Positions 12,083-24,061 of a DNA stretch of 64,000 nucleotides are shown in pieces. The position numbers and the translations under genes were made by a program. Positions within the stretch are counted from its first letter, which is position 1, and each line of letters opens with the position of its first letter. Below the pieces are notes generated by a model. The model did not search any database. It had not been told where the DNA came from and saw only the letters and a program-made list of their open reading frames with translations. This DNA comes from Tillus elongatus (lineage: Eukaryota; Arthropoda; Insecta; Coleoptera; Cleridae): assembly GCA_964006375.1 (NCBI GenBank), contig OZ023267.1, positions 29,076,739 through 29,140,738 of the forward strand. Reading direction: 5' to 3'.

Positions 12083-12369
12083 TGTTCAGGGAACAATAGC
12101 TCACCAAAAGGGTATCCCTAGGGTTATATAGATATTATAATATTATTCAAATAAAAAATTAGGGAAACGGTTAAAGTAAATTAATTTAAGTTATTTAGTA
12201 GGTTAATTCAGTCTCATAATCGTTGAAATTGAATTGGAATCATCACTTTACATGCTTATATAAACAATACACAGGTTTGTTGATTGCAGATTGCAATACT
12301 ATATGACTTAATTTGCCGTATTGAGGAATGCTGACTAAGTATGTTTACGTAGTGTTAGGAAGTAGTTCA
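12083..12369 (+). repeat. 5' LTR of a BEL/Pao element
   Basis: This 287-bp LTR starts TGTTCAGGGAACAATAGC and ends TAGTTCA. It matches 14513-14798 with roughly fifteen differences. It has the TG...CA ends usual for LTRs. No target duplication is seen next to it. Confidence 0.9.
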
Positions 12370-13190
12370 GGATGATATTCTATCTGGAGCTGCATCAGAG
12401 CAAGAAGCATCGTTATTACAAACTCAAAGAACTGTTCAGGTCAGATGGGTTCAATTTAAGAAAATGGTCCAGCAGCAGATCACAGATTATTGCAAAATTG
12501 CCACAAGAGTTACAGAAGGAAAAGCATAGCAGATTCCAGACAATGGTATAGACAAATCTCTTGGTATCTACTAGACGCCAAGGGAAGAGACATTCAAATT
12601 AAAACTAGACTTTAAATGTGCAGAGAAGGTAACAAAAAGGACCATATTATCTGAAATAGCCAAGTTATTTGACCCAGTGGGGTGGCTATCTCCAATTGGA
12701 ATCAAAGCCAAGCTGATAATTCCAGAACTATGGATGCATCAACACGGGTGGGACGAAATGGTACCCACTCACATGCAGAAAAGAGGGATTTAGTTTATTT
12801 AGGAAATCAATGGAATAGTACTACCAAGGTGGGTGAAAACAACGAAGAAATCAAAAATGAAAATTCCTGGTTTCGCCGATGCATCTGAAGTCACATATGG
12901 TACAGTAATTCACGTCAAAACGACCAAAGAAGAAAGGAAAAAGCCAAAGTTGGATGGTTTGTCCTAATATATTAACAAAAGCCAAAACAGCAGAGCAGTT
13001 GATGGGTCAATTGCGAGCAGCAAGAGTTATAACCACCCAGGTATTTACACACACTGGGGTGGATTATGCAGATCCGGTTCAGGTACGAGGTACAAAAGGC
13101 AGAGCTCAAAAATCGTACAGGGGCTATCCAGCAATATTCGTATGCTTATCAACAAAAGCAACTCACCAATGTTTTTCGGACACTTAGTAT
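12370..13190 (+). pseudogene. BEL/Pao pol remnant: partial RT, RNase H-type region, partial integrase
   Basis: The sequence begins directly after the LTR with DDILSGAASEQEAS, the second half of the reverse-transcriptase catalytic YVDD box. The primer site, gag, protease and the first half of RT are therefore gone. Then come SDGFNLRKWSS, SEIAKLFDPVGWLSPIGIKA and IIPELWMHQHGWDE (12620-12760), typical of the Pao-type pol. Next is FADASE (12870s), followed by the integrase start QLMGQLRAARVITTQVFTHTG and VDYADPVQVRGTKGRAQKSY (12990-13110). At least three frameshifts and a stop separate these blocks. It cannot make a protein. Confidence 0.75.
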
Positions 13191-13269
13191 AAGGAATATT
13201 TTCACCAATGGAGGTAAGGTTATAAATGGAAATTCAAAAAGAAGATTGTACACGCAGGTCACATGGTAT

Positions 13270-14240
13270 TAATAAAACAATGGCCGCTTCGTAGAAAAGT
13301 CAAATCAAGGTTAGAAAAGCGAAACTCGCAAACGACGCAGGATCGGCGATGCTGTTTGTTGTTGAGTTGGAAGACTTTTGCGAGCAAAGAAAATACATTT
13401 CCTCAAATACTATTGATTGTGCCTTATTAATGCAACAAATCAAAGTAAAACAGGATGAACTATCATCCGCAACAAGAAAACTGCCACAGCATCTGGAGAT
13501 CATTTCATATCCAATACTTCGTTCAGAAATCAGTCACAGTCAACAATATGTTCATCTGTACAGTTACTTCATAATGACGGAGGTAACAATGTTAATGAAG
13601 AACAGGTCACGTCAGGTCATTCCGTATAAGGTCGAAAACAAAACCTGTTGGTCAATGTAAGTACTCAACCAAATTCTAGGAGCGGATTATAACACGCAAC
13701 CATACTCTCAGATAACCGACAATGAATTAACACACAGCATCCCAATATCCAACAATCTATATGTGTGTTCCCCAGCCATGGTAAGAGGCATGGAAAACAA
13801 CCACAACTGCATAATAGCCGAGATATACCAGAGGGAAGATAAAATCACATGCCCAATCCATCGCCAGACAGTCAAGTTAACAATCTGGAAGCAACTTTAC
13901 ACTAGAAACTCATGGATGTTTATAAACCCAATAGAATCTAGAATTGCAATCATATGTAACGGCCAGAGGTAAGAAGTTAAGATGGTATATGAATAATATA
14001 CATATCCCAAAACTATATCATCAAGACAAAAACTATGGTTTTAACTCCCAAGCAGATAGAGGGAGTGCCGATCATAGGTGGATTCGTCAAACCAGTACCA
14101 ACAAATTTAACGTTGTCAAAGGCGTTAACCAGTCCAGTGACAATTCCCCAAGAAGCAGTAGTCCGACCATATGACGATTTGACGGACATCGCTCAGGAAG
14201 AACAACAAGAAGAGGACCATCTGCAAGAAAACCGATAGCG
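13270..14240 (+). pseudogene. Possible envelope-like remnant of the LTR element
   Basis: Downstream of pol, three overlapping short frames (13349-13660, 13763-13972, 13944-14238) carry spaced Cys and Trp residues. The pattern resembles the fusion-protein-like envelope of insect LTR retroviruses, for example ITCPIH, WKQLYTRNSWMF and IAIICNGQ. The position after integrase and before the 3' LTR fits. Frameshifts break it, no signal peptide or membrane anchor survives intact, and the assignment rests on pattern only. Confidence 0.4.
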
Positions 14241-14512
14241 CACGGTCACGCATCATTCCGTAGTAACGAGCCTGACCACCACAGCCACAGTAGCCATCAT
14301 AATCATAGCCGCCAGCTATATACTCCGAAGTATTCGGAGGAAAGTTAGAAAAAGATAGCACCGCCGAAGGAAAGAAGAAATAGTAGCGTGAAGGCCAATC
14401 AAGAAGTCGAACCAATAGAGATGGCAGAGTTGAGCAAGTTACAAGAAACAGCTGATGATTCATGTAGCTCATAACTATCCAGAGGGAACCCATTCTTTTT
14501 GACTCGGTAGTA

Positions 14513-14798
14513 TGTTCAGGGAACAATAGCTCACCAAAGGGGTATCCCTAGGGTTATATAGATATTATAATATTATTCAATATAAAATTAGGGAAACGGT
14601 TAAAGTAAATTAATTTAAGTTGTTTAGTAGGTCAATTCAGTCTCGTAATCGTTGACATTGAATTGGCATCATCACTTTACATGCTTATATAAACAATACA
14701 CAGGTTTGTTGATTACAGATTGCAATACTATATGACTTAATTTGCCGTCTTGGGGAATGCTGACTAAGTATGTTTACGTAGTGTTAGGAAATAGTTCA
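14513..14798 (+). repeat. 3' LTR of the BEL/Pao element
   Basis: This is the 286-bp partner of 12083-12369. The purine-rich CCAGAGGGAACC at about 14479 may be the polypurine tract. Confidence 0.9.
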
Positions 14799-14917
14799 AG
14801 TAAGTCTATATATAGAAGTGTAATTTCTGAACGTCACAACGTCTGGGTTAGACATATTTCCAAGGTAAAAAAGAACAGAACAAGGCTATGCTCCAGACTG
14901 AATTTTTATTAAGTAAA

Positions 14918-14955
14918 AGCCCTACGCGTTTCGGCCCATAAATCTGGCCATCATC

Positions 14956-14960
<5 letters not shown>
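14918..14960 (-). ncRNA. Hammerhead-like motif 3 next to (TA)n
   Basis: On the minus strand CTGATGA is followed by GGCC / GGCC (stem II, nine-base loop), GAAA, the palindrome CGCG and TA. The predicted cleavage site is GTA. Stem I on the 5' side is replaced by the microsatellite, so this copy is probably inactive. Confidence 0.5.

Positions 14961-15027
<67 letters not shown>
14957..15027. repeat. (TA)n microsatellite
   Basis: About 71 bp of AT dinucleotide begins in the last base of the hammerhead core. Confidence 0.97.
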
Positions 15028-15030
<3 letters not shown>

Positions 15031-15314
15031 TATATTCTTCAAGAACATTCTAGAACATCTATAATTCATTACGCGCTGGCTACGCCCTTCACATACAGAA
15101 ACGAAATCCAACAGTGAAGCCAGAGAAGTAGTCTCCAAGTCTGTATGTAATATCTGTTACACTTCAGTATAATTCTCAGTGCACGATTTTGGATGAATTA
15201 TTGGTTAAGTACAGTATTGTGCAGGCGTAGTTAAAATGAAGTAGAATAATAGTATTGTAGACAGTTTGTCTAGTATATGTTGATAAATATTTGCTACACC
15301 TATAAAAGAAACCC
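15028..15314. other. Short unassigned stretch, perhaps PLE-derived
   Basis: It contains GAACATTCTAGAACATCTATAA and a broken minus-strand frame. No domain is visible. Confidence 0.3.
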
Positions 15315-16510
15315 AATTTTTTTTAGGGTTTCTTACAAATGTGGTTTGTATGTTTACACCTAAATATTTTATTGATTGCACAACTTCTATTTATTCATTT
15401 TCTATGTATACACTTAGATCCTCTCCAATAATGGGTTTCCTTTCGATTATCATAACGTTTGATTTATTTGTATTAAGTTTTAATTTATTTATCCTAAGAT
15501 TGTGTTAATTTATCTAAACCTTCTTTTAACCTAGTCTCTACTTCTGCTTTTGACTTTGCTTTGTATATAATTGTGTCATCAGCGAATAAATGGTAACTAG
15601 GATATTTTAAGATTAAACCTATATAATTTATATACAGACTAAACAATATCGGGCCTATAATGGTTCCTTACGGCATTCCTACATTGTTTTGCAGTTTTCC
15701 AGAGATAAAATCTCGACGCTTGACTACTTGTTTTCTACCCTGGATGTAGTTCCCAAACCACTATAAAACTGTGCCAGTGATACCATAATTCTTCTACCTT
15801 TTCAGTAACCTTTCTCCGCCTATAGTTTCGAATGCCCTTTATTAATCTAAAAAAAAACTATTAATGTTGCTTAATCTTTGTCTAAGTTACTATTCTACTC
15901 ATCAATAACATACTGCAGTGCTGATTCTGTATTTTGATCTTTTCTGTAGCCTGGCTGATATTCTACTAGTATATTGATTCTACTAATGTGCTGCAAAAGT
16001 TGTTCGCAGACGATTTCTTCCAGTATTTTTGTTTCGCTTGGTACTGTGATTACTGGTCTAAATTCTTCGATTAGCTGTGTTCCTGCAATTTTTCTTAGTG
16101 GTATAACCGTAGTCCATTTTAACTGACTTGGAATCATTCCTTTTCTTAATGAACAGTTGATAATATTAATAAGAGGGTTTGCATTGGGTTCAAAACAGTC
16201 CTTCAGTACATTCACCGTAACTCCATTTAGACTCTCCTTACTTGGCAACGATGACGCAATCAATATTAGTTTTTGTTTGTCCAGTAAACTAAAGCAAATC
16301 CACTTGTTATCTATTTCCTTCGGTAGATTTTCATCCAGTGTTTCACTCTGAGGTATGCTATCCACGATTTCCCCCGATGCTATAGATACAATAATTAATA
16401 AATATGTTAGGTCTAATCAGCATATCATTATACATAATATTTTTATACTAATTTTTACAACAATCGCCTTCATACATTTTGCCAGATACAATGCTTTTAA
16501 GTGTTTTCCA

Positions 16511-16589
16511 CATAAACTTGGGATGTGTGTTCAAATGCAAGGATGGCAACGGAATGATCCTCCACTAGCCACAGGCATAAACTTGGGAT
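16511..16589. repeat. 14-bp direct repeat flanking a 51-bp insert in LINE-B
   Basis: CATAAACTTGGGAT occurs at 16511-16524 and 16576-16589, with 51 bp of unrelated sequence between. The insert interrupts the LINE-B frame after a PKF motif. It looks like a small insertion with target duplication or a repair filler. Confidence 0.75.
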
Positions 16590-17033
16590 AATTTTTAACT
16601 TTATCAACATTAATTTTATCAAATTCACGCTTTTTCCTCCTAATACTACTTTAAACCCTATTTCTAAGTCTTTTGTAGTTTTGCCATTCATTTACATCTT
16701 GGGTGATTCAGAACCGTTGGAATGCATTGTCTGGTATTTTTAGTTCCTCAATTATTTCTTCATCAATCCACGCATTATATCTTATTTTATCACTGACAGT
16801 CTTCTTTACCATCAATTCATCAAACCCCGACATAAAAAACATTGTACTTTAGATTAAAATATTTTTTTTGTATTTAAAAGTACTGAACTTTAAATTGAAA
16901 CCATCCAAGCTCTTTAGATTTTCCCTGAAAGGAACTAGTCTATTTCCTAAATCCATGAGTCCGTGTTCATTGGTATCGATCTTAATTACCGAGTGGTTGT
17001 TAAAAATCGATTTTCTAAGAACTTTGCAAGCTA

Positions 17034-18309
17034 CGAGGGCGAGTCAATAATTCCGTGACTTTTTTAATGAAACAAGGGTTTTTTGACAAAAAATCATTTT
17101 ATTTCTCAACATAGTCTCCTCTGAGCTCTAAATACTTCGTCCAACGTTTTTCCAATTTTTTTTATCCTTTCCAAAAAATAGGATTTGTCGAGATCCTCAA
17201 AATAGGTATTTCTTTTTGAGATGATTTCATCATCGGACACAAAGCTCTTTCTGTCGAGCAATTTCTTTAAGTTTGTAAATAAGAAATAGTCACTCAGAAC
17301 TAAATCCAGAGAATAGGGTGGATGAGGGAGCAATTCGTAGCGCAATTTATGCAATTCCGCCATTGACATTACACATGTGTGCACCTTTGCATTGTCTTGG
17401 TGGAAAATAACGGCAAATGCGGTCGTTTCTTCTACAAATCGTCATTGAATCGGTGCAATAAGTTGGTATAACATTGATTGTTCTTCCCTCTTGAAGGTGA
17501 TCAATGTGGATTATACCGCGAGCATCCCGAAAAACGGTCGCCATGATTTTATTGGCTGACAAACCCACCTTGGCCTTCTTCGGAGTCGATTCCCACAGAA
17601 AAACCCACTATTTTGACTGCTGCTTGGTCTCTGGTGTGCTGTGGTGAGTCCATGTTTCGTCCACGGTTTTGAAACGGCGCAAAAACTCGTCCATATTGCG
17701 GTTGAACAACGCCAAACACTCCTTCGAAGTTGTAACATGTTTGCGTTTGTGGTCGATTGTGAGCAAGCGCGGCACCCATCTTGCGGATAGCTTTCTCATA
17801 CCCAAGTGATCATGCAAAATCGAAACCACTGAGCCATGTGATATGCCTATGGCTTACATAATCTCCTGCACTTTCAATCTCCGATCGGCCAACACCGTGA
17901 ATTTGTTCAATTGTTTTGGGTGTAGCGACCTCAACTTGGCGTCCAGAACATTCGGCGTCCTTTTTGCTTGTATGGCCGCAACTAAATTCTGTAAACCACT
18001 TTTTTACCATGAAAATTGATGGTGCAGAGTCCCCATAGTATTTATCAAGCTTAGCCTTGGTTTGAGTGATCGGTTTTCTTCCGCAAAAAAAAAATGTTTG
18101 ATGAGCACATGAAATTCACTTTTTTCCATTTTCGTTATAACTCAAGAGGTTGTCTGCTTTCAATAGTTATCTAACACAAACTAAATGACGCAGCTTGTTC
18201 AAAATTTGACAGGAGTCAACTGACAGATGGTTGTTGCCAGGAGCAGTGTTGCCATTCCTGTGAAGAGGCGAGAAATCCAAAAAGTCACGGACTTATTGAC
18301 CCGCCCTCG
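17034..18309 (-). mobile_element. Complete-length mariner with matching inverted ends, inserted at TA
   Basis: The ends read CGAGGGCGAGTCAATAATTCC at 17034 and, inverted, CGAGGGCGGGTCAATAAGTCC at 18309. Both continue into CGTGACTTTTT. TA dinucleotides flank both sides (17032 and 18310), the standard mariner target duplication. The element is 1276 bp, the normal size for the family. It sits in LINE-B, so it is younger than that LINE. Confidence 0.9.
17100..18129 (-). pseudogene. Mariner transposase, frameshifted
   Basis: The likely start codon is at 18129-18127. In order the minus strand shows an N-terminal helix-turn-helix region (18010-17810), ARWVPRLLTIDHKRKHV, then VDETWTHHSTPETKQ (first catalytic Asp, about 17660). 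QCKGAHMCN and SMAELHKLRYELLPHPPYS follow, then LDLVLSDYFLFTNLKK with the third Asp (17384-17106). This is the mariner DDD layout. The second catalytic block, normally QDNA, reads PRQCKG, so the Asp-Asn pair is lost. Four or more frame breaks make it inactive. Confidence 0.85.
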
Positions 18310-18730
18310 TATATTTGCACTATAATTACATATAACTAAGTCAATGAAGGATTCGCTACCATTAAATGATACATGTGTCTTTTCTTTAACAATCCATTTC
18401 GGACTGATGTCTTCTAATACCTATTTCAATTGCTTGTGATTTGTTTCCTCTTTATTTATGTTAGTATTAAGAGGCACCAAAATTACTACACCTGTTGATA
18501 TGGAGTTTGAGTCTACTACATTGTATCCCTGGATATGAATCTCCTTTTCTTCAATTTGATCAGTAAGGTGCCTTTCTGTCACACACATATATGAACAAAT
18601 CCCTCTCAAAATCAAGATCGCCATAGACGCTTCAATGTCCATGATTTTGCTGTCCACTGTGTATCCGTACTCTCCATGCAGAGGTTTACGTTTCCATTGT
18701 GTCAGCTGTTGTTCAATAGTTAGAAGGTCT

Positions 18731-21617
18731 TAAGAGGATTGGCACTTTTGTCACTCCGTCCACCATTTACTCCAGGCTAACAGGTCCCAAATCCTCTTCC
18801 TCACTGAAACCCAAATCAGTGCCGAAACAGCCACTAATCACCTTAATTTTCCGGCGTATGAGCTCCTTACTTCCTTTAGATTGCATGGAGGCGTGTGCGC
18901 ATACGTCCGTAGCAATCTACCCTGCACCAGACTCCTCAATTTAGAAGCTGGAAGAAAATACATACTATGGATAAAACTCTCTCTCAGGGCTGCAACTAAA
19001 TTCTTCTGTTGCATTTACCGGTCACCTTCTGACAACAACTTTGTCCAGCTCTTTGATTACCTTTCTAAAAAACCGACTATCTGATTTCTGAATATCCTTC
19101 CTCCGAGGTCACTATTCTTGGTGACTTCAATGCCCATAATAAGGAATGGCTAGGATCTTCAAAAACCGATCCACAAGGGAAAGCAGCGGAGGCCTTTGCA
19201 GTCAGCAATTCTTTAGCCAATATGGTTCAGCAACCTACTTACTTTCCTCGCATCCCAACACACAGCTCAAATCCCTTGGGTCTCCTTCTTACTGCAAAAC
19301 CTGAATGCTATAAGATATCAGTCACCGCCCCCCTTGGTCGCTCAGACCACGGCATGGTCACTGCTTCCTGCGCAATGCAACCCGAGCTCACACAGTCATC
19401 ACAACCACGTATCGTTTGGCACTACAACTCCGCAAACTGGGACGAAATGCGAGATTACTTTTCCTCATTTCCATGGGCATCTGTCTGCTTCTCTCATCCT
19501 GACCCCTCTGATATCTCACAAAACGTCACCAAAATTATCCAAGCTGACATGGAATTATTTATTCCACGTACACAGAAAACCTCTTCAGCCACTCAAAAGC
19601 CCTGGTTCTCTAAATCCTGTGACAAGGCCAGACTTGAAAAGGTCAAAGCTCACAAAACGCTTCTACACAATCCCAATCAAGAAAACCGTCAAGCATTTAA
19701 CGACGCAAGAAACTGCTATATCCGCATTCTTTCTGAGGCAAAAAACTCGTTTAATAATCACATCAAAAACAAAGTCCTCTTAAGCTCCAACGGCGGCAAA
19801 CCCTTCTGGACTCTTGCTAAATCTATTGTGAATAATTTCTGCAAAAGCACGTTCCCACCTCTTGTCTCAGGAGATGAAATTGTTTCTACCGCCCTGGGCA
19901 AGGCTGAACTTTTTGCTTTGTTATTCGTCGGCAATTCGACTCTCAACCCACCTCCAAATGTTCAACCACCAACAGTCCTCAATGTCGCGCATAAAATGAC
20001 GGATATCATTTTCAAAACTAAAAAGGTACGATAGATGCTCTCTTCTCTTAATACCAGGAAAGCCTCTGGCCTTGACGAGATCCCAGCAATTGTTCTAAAA
20101 AAAATGCGCATCAGAACTTGCTCCTGTCCTGACTCGTCTGTTTCAGATATCTTACGATAAAGGCATATTCCCTAGTAACTGGAAAACTGCTCGAATACAA
20201 CCCATCTCCAAGAAAGGATCCAAAGCGCTTCCTAGCAAGTACATGCCTATTTATCTCCTTTCTGTCGTCTCTAAAGTGATGGAAAAGTATATAAACACCG
20301 AATTACTAAAATTTCTTGAAAAACACAGTGTAATCCACGACAGGCAGTATGGATTCCTTCAGCGTAGATCGACTGCCGACCTCTTTTCCTTTGTCACCCA
20401 TTCTTGGAACAAGTCTATGGAACTACACGGTGAATACCAGATTGTCGCTCTAGACATATCCAAAGCATTCGACCAGGTCTGGCACGCAGCCCTGATTAAT
20501 AACCTGCCGGCCTATGGCCTACCACTAAAACTCTGTACCTGGACAGCAAATTTCCTCGCCAACCGCAGCATTTCTGTTGTCGTGGATGGCCATTCCTATA
20601 AACTGTATCCAATTAATGCAGGAGTTCCTCAAGGTTCAGCTTTAACCCCTACATTTTTTCTTCTCCACATCAAAGACCTCCTCTCTAGCACATCCAACCC
20701 AGTTCACAGTTACGCGGACGACAGTACTCTCCACTCAAATATACAATATTATAAGCCTGTCTGTCTAACCCAATTAGATGAGGATCGCAGACTCATGGAG
20801 GGCTCTGTCTCCGTGGATCTCCAAAAAATATTAGACTGGGGAAGTATAAATCTTGTACAATTCAACCCCACCAAATATCAATCTTGCTTTCTTTCTCATA
20901 AGAGATACACCGGCCCTAGACCCATCACAATGAACAACCAAGTTATTCAAAGTAATGAGTCATTTTCTCTTGTTGGCATTTCTGTGGATCGACATCTCAA
21001 TTGGCACCAACATGTCACATCAATCGCAGAAGCGGCTGCAAAGAAATTAGGTTTCCTCTTCCGGGCCCGCAAATACTTTTCACCAGCTAATCTCTATACC
21101 TTATATACTTCACAAATAAGGCCAAACCTCGAATACTGCTCCCACATCTGAGGTGCAGCTGCCGCTTCTACACTCGCTATCCTGGACTCCATTCAAAAGA
21201 GAGCTATACGTCTCATCGGTGACCCTACTCTCACCCAAAGGCTGCCATCCCTTGCCCACCGACGGGCCGTTGGTGACCTCTCTCTCTCTTTTATAGATAT
21301 CTGCACGGGCACTGCTCAGAGGAGCTTTCCTCCATAGTTCCCCGACCTGCTGCCCCCAACAGATCTACCAGGGGAACAGAGCGAATGCACCCTTAGACTG
21401 TCCAGGTCACCAGACATAGAACATCGTGGTATGCCCGCTGTTTTGTCCCGAGGACTTCCAAGTTGTGGAATTCCTTGCCGGCACATGTTTTTCCTTCTCC
21501 TCCGAACCTCAAAACCTTCAGGTCCAAAATTAACAAGTTGCCTCTTTCCTCCTTGTCAACACCCACGGTACGATAGTATTTAGGCTGTGGGCCCTCGTGG
21601 TGTGTTGTTAACATTTT
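18731..21617 (+). pseudogene. LINE-A copy 2: endonuclease and reverse transcriptase, longest copy
   Basis: This copy reaches into the APE-type endonuclease: SQILFLTETQISAE (catalytic Glu), IYRSPSDNNF, ILGDFNAHNKEWLGSS and LGRSDHGMV (the SDH motif). The linker holds WFSKSCDKARLEK. RT motifs sit in the 302-aa frame at 20243-21151: DRQYGFLQRRSTADL, ALDISKAFDQVWH, AGVPQGSALTPT and HSYADDSTLHS (catalytic YADD intact). A stop follows CSHI, where copy 3 reads on. A frameshift at about 20034 and a stop at about 19080 separate the domains. It is a dead copy but the best guide to the family. The 3' end is the shared GGCTGTGGGCCCTCGTGGTG. Confidence 0.88.
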
Positions 21618-22570
21618 AAAAAAATACCCCTTCCCGAATTGGACCCCGAATCCGGGGAATGTTAAACCTTTCTATAGATGACTGGGGATAGTGAGCACCC
21701 TGTCTTCAAATATCCTTTCTCGTGGTTGTTCAGTTCCGTTTTAGTGTATTTTATCACACCAATACTATTGAGTGAGGACCGATGTACCATACGTGTTTAC
21801 AGCCTTAGACATATTTTTATATTAATATTATTATTGTTATTACTATTATGTAGCAATACAAATAATTGACTCTATTTTGCATGATAAAATAAATTAAGTC
21901 ATTAAGTAATTAATATTAACACATTAAAATTAACTAAATCTCTAGGTAAGCTGAAAAAACTGTAAAAAGCATGTCTCATAAATCCCATATACTCTGCCGC
22001 ATCGTATTAAGGTCATTCAGCCTAAGTGTGCTGATATGATGTGTGCTTTTGACAGCGCTGAAAAGTTTTACGTCCAATATTTCTCTTCATACAATGTACG
22101 CTATGAAATTATGTGCGACATTTAGTATATGGAAATGTCAGCTTTTGTTTTTTTTTTTGTAATTTTTACCATCAAATTTACGTCAAACAACGAACAAATT
22201 TAATGTGTCCCTAATTTATAGACCCTTCAGCAAGAGATGAAGATGGGATTAACTTAAAGTGAGATAATAGACTATCATAAATACAGGGGGTAACCCATCA
22301 AAAACTACACATACGGATTTTCGGGTATTAAAAGTCATCTCTTTGAAAAACGCTCGAATAGGTCGATTTTGTTTTGAGGGGGACACATTTTCGAGTGAAT
22401 ATCTAAGCTGCTACTTCATTTCCATAAACGGGGTAGACAACCCTCTTCAAAAATTTTAATAGCAAGTGGACATGAATGACCCACCATTGGAAAGCCTACT
22501 CAATTCTCTATTTAATTCTGTACTGGGTGTTGAGATTCCTTGAAGTTCTTTAAAAAAAAATCAAAGTATA
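21618..22570. other. AT-rich noncoding stretch
   Basis: No gene is seen. ACAGGGGGTAACCCATC at about 22284 resembles a mariner-type element end. Confidence 0.45.
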
Positions 22571-22579
22571 TAAATAATT

Positions 22580-24055
22580 ATGAGCGCTATAGTGATTAGT
22601 AATAGAAACAGCTCACAAACTATGTGGAGCGCTGTAAACGAGATTTGTGATAATAGGAAGAATAATGAAATAGTTGAAATTAAGAACAAGGAGGGCATTG
22701 TGATAGACGACGAAAAAGAAATATCCGACACCTTTGTTGACTTTTTTACTAATATAGGTAATAATCTAGCGAGATCAATTCAAGCGTGCAATAACACAAT
22801 ATGTCGCAAAGAAAAAAAATAAGCTTTGGGGAGTTCGATGTTTCTTGATAATACTGCGGAAATGAGATATTACAGGCGAGACTAGAGTTAGGAGACAGTA
22901 AGGCTCCGGGATATGATTTGATAGGCAGCAAAATTCCAAAAAAAAATGTCGTTTGAATCTGGTGTATGCCCCAGGATATTTAAGAAAACAATAATAAGAC
23001 CATTATGCAAGAACGGAGAAAAATATGAACTAGGTAATTATAACCCATTATTCTTAACAACGAATCAGTCAAAGATTTTTGAAAATATTAAAAAATAAAC
23101 ATAATATATTGTCTGAATGGCAAATATGATTGGGGGTGGGGGGTAGGGGGTGTGCTTTGATTGTAGTCAACTCAGGACCCTGTATGAGTATATTTATGGA
23201 TCTTAAAAAAGCGTTTGACACAGTCAATCATGGTGAGTTGTTGAGTTGCATGGAGAATATCGGTATTAGGGGTGTGTGTGTGTGTGTGTGTGACGTCAGA
23301 TTTCATTGTCTGCGGTATGGTTACCATTCGCACATTTTATGTATTAATGGTGTCTCTCATAAGTTGTTAGAAGACTACCTCTCTGAGAGAACACAAAGGG
23401 TAAAAATTCGTGACACTCTTAGCAAGTCTAGAGTTGTCAATCGTTGTGTGCCTCGGGGCAGCGTGCTTGGGCCTGTATTATTTATGATCTATCTAAATGA
23501 AATTATGTCCCTAGACTTGACATAATAAGCTTTGTGTTGTCTTCAGCGATGACACATGGGAAGGGTTAGAGCAAAAAGCCGAAAAATTGATGTCAAAGAT
23601 CATACATTTTTTCGAAACTAAAAAGCTAACAGCAAACATCCAGAAAACATGTTTTGTGTCTTTTGCGTCATATTCTAATGGCTTTCCAGAATAGAGTGAA
23701 TTAAGGTTGACAAGTGAATGTTAATGTAACAACTACACTATAAAAGGAACTACGTTTTCGAGGTACCTGGGAATCTATATCAATCAACATATACGAATAA
23801 ACAGGTTCATCATGTAGAAACGACGATTCGGTTTATGATAAGTAGATTCAAGTGCTTTAGACATGTATTTTCTTGTGAACAACTGTTATGTTGTATGAGA
23901 CCTTGGTTGAGCCACACTTAATCTATGGGTTGATTGTCTGAGATGGTGTAAAAAATAATCACTTGTCTGTCCTCAATAATACACAAAAATGGATCTCAAA
24001 AGTAATACTAAATAAGAAAATTATTTACCCTACAGAACTACGTTAGTCTGTGACC
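22580..24055 (+). pseudogene. LINE-C: non-LTR reverse transcriptase remnant
   Basis: In order: MWSAVNEICDNRKNNEIVEI and DTFVDFFTNIGNNLA (22580-22822), LELGDSKAPGYDLIGSKI, and FKKTIIRPLCKNGEKYELGN. Then FMDLKKAFDTVNHGELL (motif A, about 23190), a (GT)n expansion at 23273-23292 inside the coding part, and LLEDYLSERTQRVKI with GSVLGPVLFMIYLNE (23360-23510). The catalytic FADD block is decayed, and YLGIYIN and LNNTQKWISKVIL follow. LINE-A copy 3 abuts it at 24062. Many breaks make it inactive. Confidence 0.75.
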
Positions 24056-24061
24056 GGGTCT

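Larger units (their letters stand above)
15315..18720 (-). pseudogene. LINE-B: endonuclease-reverse transcriptase remnant split by a mariner
   Basis: Read on the minus strand, an endonuclease-like start (CVTERHLTDQIEEKEIHIQGY, 18657-18421) continues to about 18312. It resumes at about 17031 after the mariner, and goes on through a linker with WIDEEIIEELKIPDNAF and NEWQNYKRLRNRV (about 16790-16640). RT blocks follow (16365-15895: FRPVITVPSETKILE, YQPGYRKDQNTESAL) and FADDTIIYKAKSKAEVETRL near 15580. It closes with KLKLNTNKSNVMII and SIKYLGV. Several stops and shifts show it is dead. The group is non-LTR; the clade is not fixed. Confidence 0.75.

Noticed and set aside
14125..14526. 133-codon minus frame under the LTR element
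   Set aside because: Antisense to the env-like region and crossing into the 3' LTR; composition gives no domain.
12083..14798. Target-site duplication of the LTR element
   Set aside because: Flanks read CTATCA before and AGTAAG after; no match of 4-6 bp, so none is claimed.
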